The notes below the pieces were generated by a model that saw nothing but the letters and a program-made list of their open reading frames with translations, did no database searches and was not told the DNA's origin. This document shows positions 1 through 6,391 of a stretch of 64,000 nt of DNA, one piece after another; the stretch's first letter is position 1; each line of letters opens with the position of its first letter. The position numbers were made by a program, and so were the translations under genes. The DNA comes from Butyrivibrio sp. (lineage in GTDB: Bacteria > Bacillota > Clostridia > Lachnospirales > Lachnospiraceae), in the NCBI GenBank assembly GCA_015056495.1, contig SVGC01000010.1:1-64000 (forward strand), written 5' to 3'.

Positions 1-231
1 AGATTTATCACACAAGGCATTTATATTTTTTAATGAAAATGTCGTAAAGATGCAATATTTGGAAATCCTTTGAAACTGATAAGGACTTTGGACAAGTCGC
101 CGCTATACCAGTTACAGTTGCCGGATAAGGAAGTGCTTAGAAAGAAACTGCAGGAATTGGTAGTACCCACATTTGAAGAAATGTGGTTTAGAAAAAGCCT
201 TATGGCTGTTTATGAAAGGGGATATACATGA
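1..231 (+). pseudogene. 3' remnant of an unknown gene, apparently frameshifted
   Basis: Two overlapping open stretches look like one protein broken by a frameshift. The first (frame 2) is open from the window edge to a TGA at 71-73; the second (frame 1) is open from 37 to a TGA at 229-231 and ends in MAVYERGYT. The second part has no ATG near its 5' end, so it cannot easily be an independent gene, and its helical, charged C-terminus reads like real protein. Its stop overlaps the start of the acetyltransferase gene by 4 bases (ATGA), as in a translationally coupled pair. The family is not recognised. The 5' part lies outside the window, so the frameshift is inferred only. Confidence 0.35.
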
Positions 232-722
232 CTTTTAGAGAAAAATTAGAAGCGCTTTCTCCATCAGAATGGGAAAATGAGAAAGTACATATCAAAGCAA
301 TAGTGAATCAAGATGAACTAATATATGCTACTTATGATTGCCAACTTAACGAAGAGCAAAGGGATTTGGTTAATCCTTCTTGGTTCGAAATTGGAAGAGC
401 TTATCTGAATCGTGACGATAATTATCCATGCATCATTTACAATGAAGCGATGACACCTATTGGATTTATAAATTTAAAAAAATGGATACCTACTAAAACT
501 CATTGTAGTTGGAGCTACTATATTGACAAGGATTTCCAAGGGAAGGGTTACGGATATGCGGCAGCTGAACTAGCTGTTAAAATTTTGAAGGCTGCTGAGC
601 CCGAGATGACAATTAAGCTAGCAACAGAAGAATGTAACCTAAAGGCGCAGAATTTGTACTCCGCATTGGGATTTAAACTACTTCCGGAGCTAGATGGGGA
701 TGATCTTGTATTCGGATTATAA
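228..722 (+). CDS. GNAT family N-acetyltransferase
   Basis: A 164-residue protein with the GNAT fold signature: a central strand (WSYYIDKDF) followed by the acetyl-CoA pyrophosphate-binding loop QGKGYG near residues 105-110, then helix and the late NLKAQNLYSALGF segment typical of motif B. It should transfer an acetyl group from acetyl-CoA to an amine; the arrangement resembles spermidine/aminoglycoside-type acetyltransferases, but the substrate cannot be read from sequence. The ATG overlaps the stop of the upstream remnant in ATGA, and an AAAGGGG ribosome site precedes it. Length is normal for a single-domain GNAT. Substrate-level naming would be a guess. Confidence 0.85.
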   Translation: MTFREKLEALSPSEWENEKVHIKAIVNQDELIYATYDCQLNEEQRDLVNPSWFEIGRAYLNRDDNYPCIIYNEAMTPIGFINLKKWIPTKTHCSWSYYIDKDFQGKGYGYAAAELAVKILKAAEPEMTIKLATEECNLKAQNLYSALGFKLLPELDGDDLVFGL

Positions 723-773
723 AGTTCTTGGGAATGGTTCATTCCCAATTCAAGTTTACAGAGGTGACTAATT

Positions 774-1196
774 TTGAAAAAGGGAATAAAGATTCTATAT
801 TATATTACAGTTGTAATAAGTGCTTTAGTGGGTGTGTGGCATTTCTTTGTCCCATGGATGTTTCAGTGGTATGACTATCTTCCAATGCAATATGAAAATC
901 TTATAGTGGGGATTGATTATACGAACTATTGCTTTTCGTTGCTGCTGTTTGGTTTAAGCACGATGCTAATTGTGTTAGGAAAAAGAGCATTGGCAAGAAA
1001 TCGAGAAATTATATATTTTTATTTCTTTCTTACGGTGGTTTGGATATTTAGGGCATGTCTTGCCAGTTTTATTGAGCCATGGCCGTTGCAGCCAATTCCA
1101 GCTGCTGCGATTGGGCAATTGATTGCTTCAGATATATTAGCTGTAATGATGATAATTGTCAGTGCGAGCTTTATTAAAGAACTTAGGAGAAAATAA
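774..1196 (+). CDS. Small four-helix membrane protein
   Basis: A 140-residue hydrophobic protein with four predicted transmembrane helices (about residues 5-25, 53-70, 80-98 and 114-133) and a lysine/arginine-rich C-terminal tail, suggesting a plasma-membrane protein with its C-terminus inside. It starts with TTG at 774; a GAGGTGA ribosome site lies 8-9 bases upstream and no better ATG is available. No catalytic motif is visible and I do not recognise a named family. It lies 51 bases behind the acetyltransferase and may be co-transcribed, with the hairpin at 1240-1274 as terminator. Confidence 0.7.
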   Translation: MKKGIKILYYITVVISALVGVWHFFVPWMFQWYDYLPMQYENLIVGIDYTNYCFSLLLFGLSTMLIVLGKRALARNREIIYFYFFLTVVWIFRACLASFIEPWPLQPIPAAAIGQLIASDILAVMMIIVSASFIKELRRK

Positions 1197-1239
1197 CAAC
1201 TTCCTGTTTGTCGGACAAAAATAAATAAAACTTTACATC

Positions 1240-1274
1240 GACCAGTTATCTCAGAAGAGATAGCTGGTCTTTTT
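1240..1274. terminator. Intrinsic terminator shared by convergent genes
   Basis: A 13-bp stem (GACCAGTTATCTC pairing with GAGATAGCTGGTC, one G-U) with an AGAA loop, followed on the + strand by TTTTT. It lies between the convergent membrane-protein gene and the XRE regulator gene; the A-rich stretch at 1216-1230 becomes a U-rich tract on the minus strand, so it may work in both directions. Confidence 0.85.
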
Positions 1275-1277
1275 GTA

Positions 1278-1592
1278 TTAAGCTTGCCATAGTTTGATAG
1301 TTTTTATAAGTTTTTCTTTTTGCTCATTATCTAGAGTTTGAATTACTGCCCACAGTGCGTTATCGGTTGATGTTTTTTTGTAGTCTGGCTCAATATTACC
1401 AACAAGTTCATCCAGAGTAATTCCCATAAGTTTTGAATAATAAATAAGAAGTCTAAGGGACATGGCAGTACGCCCGTTTTCAACATTACTGATATAGCCT
1501 GGTGTTACATCTAGCTCTTTTGCGACCTGATTTTGTGTCATTCCTAGATTTATGCGATAGTTTTTAATTTGTTCGCCGTAGTTTTCGTTCAT
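1278..1592 (-). CDS. XRE-family helix-turn-helix regulator
   Basis: A 104-residue protein with an N-terminal Cro/C1-type helix-turn-helix (about residues 8-62): IKNYRINLGMTQNQVAKELD, then the recognition helix with VTPGYISNVENGRTAMS. The C-terminal 40 residues are charged and helical and probably dimerise it. It should be a DNA-binding repressor acting in the cytoplasm. It is divergent from the gene at 1720, and the shared 127-base gap carries a perfect ATACTA/TAGTAT palindrome that overlaps a -35 box, the kind of site such a repressor would use. What it responds to is unknown. It could be the control gene of the split 108-codon gene opposite. Confidence 0.88.
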   Translation of the reverse strand: MNENYGEQIKNYRINLGMTQNQVAKELDVTPGYISNVENGRTAMSLRLLIYYSKLMGITLDELVGNIEPDYKKTSTDNALWAVIQTLDNEQKEKLIKTIKLWQA

Positions 1593-1627
1593 GAAACCAA
1601 CCTCATTTAGTAATAATATAGATAATT

Positions 1628-1668
1628 ATACTATTAGTATTGACTGAACTGTAGTATTTGTTTAGTAT
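1628..1668 (+). promoter_or_regulatory. Promoter with overlapping operator-like palindrome
   Basis: TTGACT at 1640-1645 and TAGTAT at 1663-1668 are separated by 17 bases, a sigma-A-like promoter for the gene at 1720. The palindrome ATACTA-T-TAGTAT at 1628-1640 overlaps the first base of the -35 box, and further TAGTAT copies follow at 1652 and 1663. This fits repression by the divergent XRE protein, by inference only. Confidence 0.5.
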
Positions 1669-1719
1669 AGAATATATCCTAAAGGTATATTAGACGATAA
1701 AGTGGAGGATGTTTGATAG

Positions 1720-1944
1720 ATGAATGGTAAAACAATAAGGGAATATGTTGATGATTATATTAAATATTATCCAGAAAAATGGAGCTGGTCATTAAAGAAT
1801 TCCCTTGAACAGAGTGAAAGATATATGGAGACTAGAGCAAGGAAAAGTAAAGATTTTTATGATACAAATAATGATTTGTTGCCTGATTTTTATTCAATAG
1901 AGAGGGATGCTGCACAATTTGAGTTAAGTTATAAAGTAAACTTT
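1720..1944 (+). pseudogene. Interrupted 108-codon gene, 5' part
   Basis: The first 75 codons of a small gene (starts MNGKTIREYVDDY, GTGGAGGATG ribosome site upstream) that runs into the left end of the IS200/IS605-type element. In the present sequence the frame adds GAT-like element codons and stops at 1956. Joining base 1944 to base 5059 restores an open frame of 108 codons ending at 5160, reading KVNF then KDSKKK across the junction. The protein is charged, rich in Tyr, Lys and Asp, with no transmembrane helix or motif that I recognise. Its regulation by the divergent XRE protein is likely. Loss of function is expected while the element is present; IS605-type elements can leave precisely. 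Confidence 0.75.
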
Positions 1945-1963
1945 GGCGCAACGTAGGCGAAAA

Positions 1964-1983
1964 CCCACAGGCTTGCCTGTGGG
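1964..1983. repeat. Left-end subterminal hairpin of the element
   Basis: CCCACAGG and CCTGTGGG form an 8-bp stem with a CTTG loop. The right end has the same hairpin with one base pair swapped (A-T to G-C), so pairing is kept while sequence varies. In the IS200/IS605 family such hairpins are bound by TnpA next to the cleavage site. A T-run follows (CCTTTTT at 1990-1996), so the hairpin may also stop transcription entering from outside. Confidence 0.8.
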
Positions 1984-2060
1984 ATGAAGCCTTTTTCTAT
2001 TTTGGCAAACACATAGAACAAATATATAATCTATGTAATAAACATAAAGGAAAAATACAA

Positions 2061-2687
2061 ATGGATAATTCGAAATGCGTAGAGTATGTGAATTCTCATG
2101 TAGACGAAATTGCTGAATATGTAAATGAGTGCTTTGATCAATCAAAAGAATTCATAAAAGCAAGGCTGATTCGTCGGATAAGAGATGAATTGTCACCCAC
2201 TCCAGTTCACTATGAGATAAAATATGTCTACGATCCTTATGATCATTCTGGAATACTTGTAGAAGACGGATATATTTCGCTCGAACAGACTGTAGGAGAA
2301 TTTCTTGAAAACGAATATAGCGGAAACAAGAAAGCTACTTATGAAAGCGGTCGCGGTTGGAATTATCTTACATACGGCTATGAAATAAGTTACGATACAT
2401 TAGATATGGCATCAGATATAATGTTTTCTGCAATACGCAGACATATTGAAAATCATTTTGGTGAAAATCTTTCTGATGATGAACTTGAAGATATTCGAGA
2501 ATCCTGCAGTGATTTCGATGATATATATGTGGATTGCAAAGCCTATGATTTTTTTTGGAGTATGGGTGCTGCTGAATTTGTTGGTATTGAGGATATGCAA
2601 CTTAAAGACATTGTTAAGAAAGGGAGAAATTCTAATGGCACGACCAAAAAGCGAAAATGTACAAATCAATATCTCTATCCCAGCTGA
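2061..2687 (+). CDS. Unknown 208-residue acidic protein carried by the IS element
   Basis: First gene of the element, starting 77 bases inside the left hairpin with an AAAGGAAAAA ribosome site. The protein is soluble, acidic and rich in Tyr, Asp and Glu; two-thirds in there is an acidic stretch (NLSDDELEDIRESCSDFDDI). The last 20 residues turn basic (KKRKCTNQ) because the frame overlaps the start of the next gene by 53 bases. No transmembrane helix, nuclease motif or known domain is visible and I do not recognise the family. Close overlap with the ribbon-helix-helix gene suggests one transcript. It could be a transposition accessory factor, a toxin-like cargo or a passenger; none can be preferred from sequence. 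Confidence 0.6.
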   Translation: MDNSKCVEYVNSHVDEIAEYVNECFDQSKEFIKARLIRRIRDELSPTPVHYEIKYVYDPYDHSGILVEDGYISLEQTVGEFLENEYSGNKKATYESGRGWNYLTYGYEISYDTLDMASDIMFSAIRRHIENHFGENLSDDELEDIRESCSDFDDIYVDCKAYDFFWSMGAAEFVGIEDMQLKDIVKKGRNSNGTTKKRKCTNQYLYPS

Positions 2688-2817
2688 ATGGAAAAAGGAA
2701 CTTGAAAACCTTGCACGGATCTATTCAGTTGAGAAAGGTGAAAACGTTACTTTCCTTGATCTTATGCGCAGGGGCATTCAGGAAAAATATCAGTTAGGAG
2801 TAAAAAACAATGAGTGA
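2635..2817 (+). CDS. Ribbon-helix-helix DNA-binding protein
   Basis: A 60-residue protein beginning MARPKSENV with an AAGGGAGAA ribosome site 6-8 bases upstream. It has the Arc/MetJ-type pattern: a short basic beta-strand (NVQINISIP), helix 1 (EWKKELENLARIYS) and helix 2 (FLDLMRRGIQEKY). Such proteins dimerise and place the paired strands in the DNA major groove. The gene overlaps the upstream gene by 53 bases and the TnpA-TnpB gene by 8 bases, so it is very likely co-translated with the transposase. A natural guess is a repressor of the element or a DNA-end-binding accessory protein. A longer frame opens at 2446, but only the ATG at 2635 has a ribosome site and gives a sensible domain. Confidence 0.75.
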   Translation: MARPKSENVQINISIPAEWKKELENLARIYSVEKGENVTFLDLMRRGIQEKYQLGVKNNE

Positions 2818-4825
2818 GGGGCAATATCATAGTGCTTCACATTGTAAATATCTGACACAATACCATATTATTTGGTGTCCGAAATTCAGATTTTCTGTAT
2901 TACAGAATGGAGCTGATGACACATTAAAAGGTATCTTTATCAATATTTGTAAACAGTATGGGTACGAGATTAAAGCATTGGAAGTAATGCCCGACCATAT
3001 ACATATATTTGTAGATTGTCCTCAAACTGATGCTCCATGCGATATTGTAAGAACTCTTAAAAGTATCAGTGCTATTGAGATGTTTAGGGCATATCCGCAG
3101 TTAAAACAGTTTTACGCCCGTTGCGGAGTATTGTGGTCGAGAGGATATTTCGTATCAACAGTAGGACATATAAGCGAAGCTACAGTAAAGAAGTATATTG
3201 ATGAACAAAAAAATATGACTGACGAAGAATATAAGAAAATTTTGAAGCAATTTCATAAACTTTCCGATAGGCATATCTTGGTTGCGGAAACCGATATGCC
3301 TTATTCTGATGTCATGAAAGTCGTAACTCTTTCTGATAAAATCCGCAAGGCAGGTAATGAACTTGTTGGTCTTATGAGAAAGAATTACGACCAGCTTTTG
3401 CATACAAAACGGTATCGCAAATTACTCAGTCTTTATGGCAATACTGTAGATAAAGACAAGCGTAAGACTTTGGCAAAGCAGCTTAATGAAATGCAGTCTG
3501 AATATAATGTCACATGGGATTTTTGTAGGACTTCTATGATTCCGATAGGAAAGAAATACGGTATAGATGCCGTTTTCGCTCTTACTAAAGCAGAAGATGT
3601 CTGGCGTGGAATAGAAAAATGCCTTTATGGCAATGGGAAAACTATCAATTTCTCGAAATACGGAGAGCTTCCATGTATCAGGGCGAAACAGATAAATCGT
3701 GGCATTCCTATATCTGTTAAGGATAACAAGCTGCAATTCAAAATCAGTAATAATATCTTTGGTATACGGGTAAATGACAGGTTCCAACAAGATGAAGTGG
3801 ATGCAGTTCTATCTTATCTTGCTAACCCTAAAATTATAGATGATAAAGCGGTCGATACACTTGTAGAAGACGCATATTGCATAAATACATACAGACCTTG
3901 CTATGCCACTCTTGTTCCTAAACTGATAAGAGGCAAATATAGGTTGTATCTTCATCTGACTATTGAAGGCAAGGCGAAGCCAAAATACGATAAATACGGC
4001 GATCCAAGACATATATACGGCAAAGGAATGATAGGAGCTGATATTGGCACTCAAACGGTTGCTTATACATCCAATACCGAAGTCGGATTGAAGAATCTTT
4101 CAGAGCGCGGTAATAGTATCCAGACATCTGAGAGAAAAGAACGTATGCTCTACAGGGCTATGGACAGGTCAAGAAGAGCCACCAATCCACAGAACTATAA
4201 TGATGATGGCACTATTAAGAAAGGCCGTAAGACTTGGAAATACTCAAATCATTATAAGAGACTAAAAACTAAACATACAGAATTATGTCGTATCAATGCT
4301 GTAAACAGGCAGCTTGCTATAAATGAGGATGCAAATCACTTACGGAGTCTTGGAGATGTTTTTGTAACTGAGCCTAAAAATGCAAGTAAGTTGATGAAAC
4401 GGACTAAAGAAACTACGGTCAACAGTAAAGGCAAGTTCAATAAGAAAAAGCGTTTTGGTAAATCCATAAAGAATAGATGCCCTTCGGGATTTCAGACTAC
4501 AGTAGAAAAGAAGTTCAAGGTCACGGGTGGCATGTATATAGAAGTTCCGAATAATTACAGGGCAAGCCAGTATGACCATACATCCGATGATTATATCAAA
4601 AAGAAATTGTCTGACAGGATGTATAAACTCACAGACGGAACTTTAGTGCAGAGAGACTGGTATTCATCATATCTACTCTACTGCTACGATTGCAGGACAC
4701 AAAGTATAGACAAGAACAAATGTATAACTGAATTCGATAAACATTACAACAAAGAAAAAGCCCTAATCACATGGATTAAGGCTAATAAGATAAAAATATT
4801 AAACAGCGGAATCAAAGTAGCTTAA
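2810..4825 (+). CDS. Fused TnpA (Y1/HUH transposase) - TnpB (RuvC nuclease)
   Basis: One 671-residue protein covers two usually separate IS605 proteins. Residues 1-145 are a complete Y1 transposase: the HUH metal site is PDHIHIF (His63, His65), and the catalytic tyrosine is in VKKYIDEQ (Tyr129), after WSRGYFVSTVG. Residues about 150-660 are TnpB-like: RuvC-I IGADIGTQT (Asp411), RuvC-II FVTEPKNASKLMK (Glu521) and RuvC-III VQRDWYSSY (Asp616). The canonical Cys4 zinc finger between RuvC-II and RuvC-III is missing, replaced by a Lys/Asp-rich loop; two cysteines (Cys625, Cys628) follow Asp616 instead. No stop or frameshift lies between the parts. TnpA would cut and join single strands at the hairpin ends; TnpB would be an RNA-guided nuclease if it still binds RNA. 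Confidence 0.88.
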   Translation: MSEGQYHSASHCKYLTQYHIIWCPKFRFSVLQNGADDTLKGIFINICKQYGYEIKALEVMPDHIHIFVDCPQTDAPCDIVRTLKSISAIEMFRAYPQLKQFYARCGVLWSRGYFVSTVGHISEATVKKYIDEQKNMTDEEYKKILKQFHKLSDRHILVAETDMPYSDVMKVVTLSDKIRKAGNELVGLMRKNYDQLLHTKRYRKLLSLYGNTVDKDKRKTLAKQLNEMQSEYNVTWDFCRTSMIPIGKKYGIDAVFALTKAEDVWRGIEKCLYGNGKTINFSKYGELPCIRAKQINRGIPISVKDNKLQFKISNNIFGIRVNDRFQQDEVDAVLSYLANPKIIDDKAVDTLVEDAYCINTYRPCYATLVPKLIRGKYRLYLHLTIEGKAKPKYDKYGDPRHIYGKGMIGADIGTQTVAYTSNTEVGLKNLSERGNSIQTSERKERMLYRAMDRSRRATNPQNYNDDGTIKKGRKTWKYSNHYKRLKTKHTELCRINAVNRQLAINEDANHLRSLGDVFVTEPKNASKLMKRTKETTVNSKGKFNKKKRFGKSIKNRCPSGFQTTVEKKFKVTGGMYIEVPNNYRASQYDHTSDDYIKKKLSDRMYKLTDGTLVQRDWYSSYLLYCYDCRTQSIDKNKCITEFDKHYNKEKALITWIKANKIKILNSGIKVA

Positions 4826-5058
4826 CAACCTAATATTGGGCGATTGACTGTACGCCCTTGTCGCAAGACAGAAATTTACCGCTTTCTGATGATAATGTAA
4901 TTATCAGAGTAATGTAGTCGTTGGACTGCTTGGTAATAAAAGTCCTGATTCAAACAGATTTACACTTGTAACTCCAAAGCCTGAAAATGGTGTACGATTA
5001 CAAGCTACGCTTGGTAATCAGAACCCCACGGGCTTGCCCGTGGGAGCAGTCAGATTTT
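4826..5058 (+). ncRNA. Candidate omega-RNA / right end of the element
   Basis: The 233 bases between the tnpB stop and the right edge have no convincing gene and several stems: GGGCG/CGCCC (4838-4857), TGATAAT/ATTATCA with a 3-base loop (4890-4906), and the right-end hairpin (5025-5044). In known TnpB systems the guide RNA is made from exactly this place, with the guide taken from flanking DNA after the right end, here starting at or near 5056-5059 with AAAGATTCT. The identity is inferred from position and structure only. Expression and binding to TnpB are untested, and the unusual TnpB may use no RNA at all. Confidence 0.5.
5025..5044. repeat. Right-end subterminal hairpin of the element
   Basis: CCCACGGG and CCCGTGGG form an 8-bp stem with a CTTG loop, the same as the left-end hairpin except for one compensating base-pair change. 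The likely cleavage site is 11-14 bases to the right, at about 5055-5058. Confidence 0.8.
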
Positions 5059-5160
5059 AAAGATTCTAAAAAGAAAATTTCAATATCTGTTGAGGACGAT
5101 GTGCTTAATACAGAAGATTTATTCTATTTATTAAAAACTAATGGGATTTCAATTAAATAG
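5059..5160 (+). pseudogene. Interrupted 108-codon gene, 3' part
   Basis: The last 33 codons of the gene split by the element. The frame starts KDSKKKISIS, continues with an acidic stretch (VEDDVLNTED) and ends at the TAG at 5158-5160. There is no start codon or ribosome site, so it is not expressed alone. Together with 1720-1944 it gives a 108-residue protein of unknown function. Confidence 0.7.
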
Positions 5161-5199
5161 CAATATAGAGATTGGAGAGAATAAAGGGAGCTTGCATAT

Positions 5200-5232
5200 A
5201 TGAATATACAATTCCTACATGGCATGTGGTAG
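5200..5232 (+). pseudogene. Possible 5' stub of an alpha/beta hydrolase gene
   Basis: An AAAGGGAG ribosome site and an ATG open a frame reading MNIQFLHGMW before a TAG. LHG followed by an aromatic residue is the usual first-strand/oxyanion segment of small alpha/beta hydrolases. The C-terminal part of such a protein lies at 6110-6376, so this may be the front end of the same broken gene. Evidence is thin. Confidence 0.2.
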
Positions 5233-5332
5233 TGTTATATTAAGAGCAACTATATGTTAGCCTGGATTTTGAAAAACTGCTATCAAAAGAAAAAAATTAT
5301 ATTTTGTTATTTTTTTTGGATAGGATCCCTGT

Positions 5333-6022
5333 ATGAAAAAATATAGTAAAAAGACTGTTATAACGATTATCATAGTGAATATAATGCTTGTTGTCACAGC
5401 GATATGCTGGATAAAACTGAATAAGTTTAATTATTCGGATCACCTGGATGAGGTTATTATTAAGATTGATGATAGTAGCGTGACACTCAGAGAATTTGGA
5501 TATTATATATATGAGGTGGAGGATTTTGTTCAAGAGCAGGCCCTCATATACGATCCGGATAATCCAAAGCATTGGTGGAATACGCATTTTTCAGCAGGTA
5601 TGGATTCTCAATTTGTGTGCGATTATGCCAAAAAGGTTGCCATAAATACATGCATATCAGATGAAATCTATTATCAGGAGGCTGTCAGCAGTGGAATTAC
5701 GCTGAGTAGTGATGAAGAAATCCAGGCAGCAGATACAGCAAAAGAAGCTTTTAATAGCATGACTCCAGAGCAGATTACAGCAACAGGCATTAATGAGGTC
5801 ATCGTTCTTGATATGACTAGAAGGCATGCACTGGCAGCTAAGTATGCAGAAACATTGATTGAAAATGAAGATATGACTGCTTACTCTGATGATCCGCAAA
5901 AACTTGTGAATTGGGATGGAGCTTTTTATCTTGAAAAAGTCCTTCCAAGGCATGTGACATGGACAAATGAGGAGGTTCTGGATCAGATAACTTTTGGATT
6001 AATAACTGTTAACCAGAGTTGA
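5333..6022 (+). CDS. Membrane-anchored foldase-like (SurA/PrsA N-terminal type) protein
   Basis: A 229-residue protein with one N-terminal hydrophobic anchor (residues 8-28) and a long extracytoplasmic part. The segment IIKIDDSSVTLREFGYYIYE followed by a helical region matches the chaperone domain of SurA/PrsA-like peptidyl-prolyl isomerases, where a substrate-binding helix bundle starts with a short strand and a VT-x-x-EF motif. No parvulin domain is visible, so it may be a chaperone only or a protein cut short at its 3' end. It would act at the outer face of the membrane. The start has an AGGATCC-like ribosome site. It stands alone between the split gene and the hydrolase fragment. Confidence 0.5.
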   Translation: MKKYSKKTVITIIIVNIMLVVTAICWIKLNKFNYSDHLDEVIIKIDDSSVTLREFGYYIYEVEDFVQEQALIYDPDNPKHWWNTHFSAGMDSQFVCDYAKKVAINTCISDEIYYQEAVSSGITLSSDEEIQAADTAKEAFNSMTPEQITATGINEVIVLDMTRRHALAAKYAETLIENEDMTAYSDDPQKLVNWDGAFYLEKVLPRHVTWTNEEVLDQITFGLITVNQS

Positions 6023-6109
6023 TGGCTGCTTGTTCAGATGCAGGATAGGCGTACATGGCGTTGAACCTGACTTGGCTTTGGTTAAAAACTTCTGTGGAAA
6101 AGAAACGGA

Positions 6110-6376
6110 ATGAATGATTGTTATATCGGTGAAGCAAAAACTGTGTTGGACAATGCAAAGCTTGTTGACAAAAGCGGTGAAATATATTGCCCGATTCTGA
6201 TGTTTGTATCTGATGGTAAGCAGGTATCCGCGAATTGGATTCAGTATCAGAAGGAGTTCGCAGAACGTAACAATGCAAAGATCATTCAATTAAACTGCGG
6301 ACATTATGTGCATTATTATGAGAGTGATTGCATCAGTGAAGAAATCATGAGGATAATCAATAAAAATATAATATAG
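6110..6376 (+). pseudogene. C-terminal fragment of an alpha/beta hydrolase
   Basis: Eighty-eight codons matching the last third of a small alpha/beta hydrolase: a strand then a loop with Asp (ILMFVSDGK) and the segment IIQLNCGHYVHYYE holding the expected catalytic histidine. The nucleophile elbow (G-x-S-x-G) is absent. Just upstream, a second frame starting at the ATG at 6055 (MALNLTWLWLKTS) ends at 6117, right where ATGAATGA occurs, so a small duplication or frameshift has broken the gene. No ribosome site precedes 6110. It is best read as decayed coding sequence, unlikely to make an active enzyme. Confidence 0.5.
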
Positions 6377-6391
6377 AGGAGGATTGTAACT

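Larger units (their letters stand above)
1945..5058 (+). mobile_element. IS200/IS605-type element with fused TnpA-TnpB and accessory genes
   Basis: A 3114-bp unit bounded by matching subterminal hairpins (1964-1983 and 5025-5044) and containing, in order, an unknown 208-residue gene, a ribbon-helix-helix gene, a TnpA-TnpB fusion gene and a 233-base non-coding tail. It splits a small gene, and removing 1945-5058 (or any unit shifted up to 3 bases left, because TTT is repeated at both edges) restores the host frame with no target duplication, as expected for HUH single-strand transposition. The absence of terminal inverted repeats of the DDE kind also fits. The fusion and the extra cargo make it unlike the usual two-gene IS605 layout. 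Confidence 0.85.

Noticed and set aside
2810-4825. Sequencing fusion of two separate genes, tnpA and tnpB
   Set aside because: The join has no stop, no internal ribosome site before a methionine near residue 150, and continuous helical linker sequence. A true fusion is more likely, although reads should be checked.
4912-5060. An open frame through the right end of the element that reads like protein (LGNQNPTGLPVG...)
   Set aside because: It has no start codon or ribosome site, and the NPTGLPVG part is simply the translated end hairpin. A structured RNA explains the region better.
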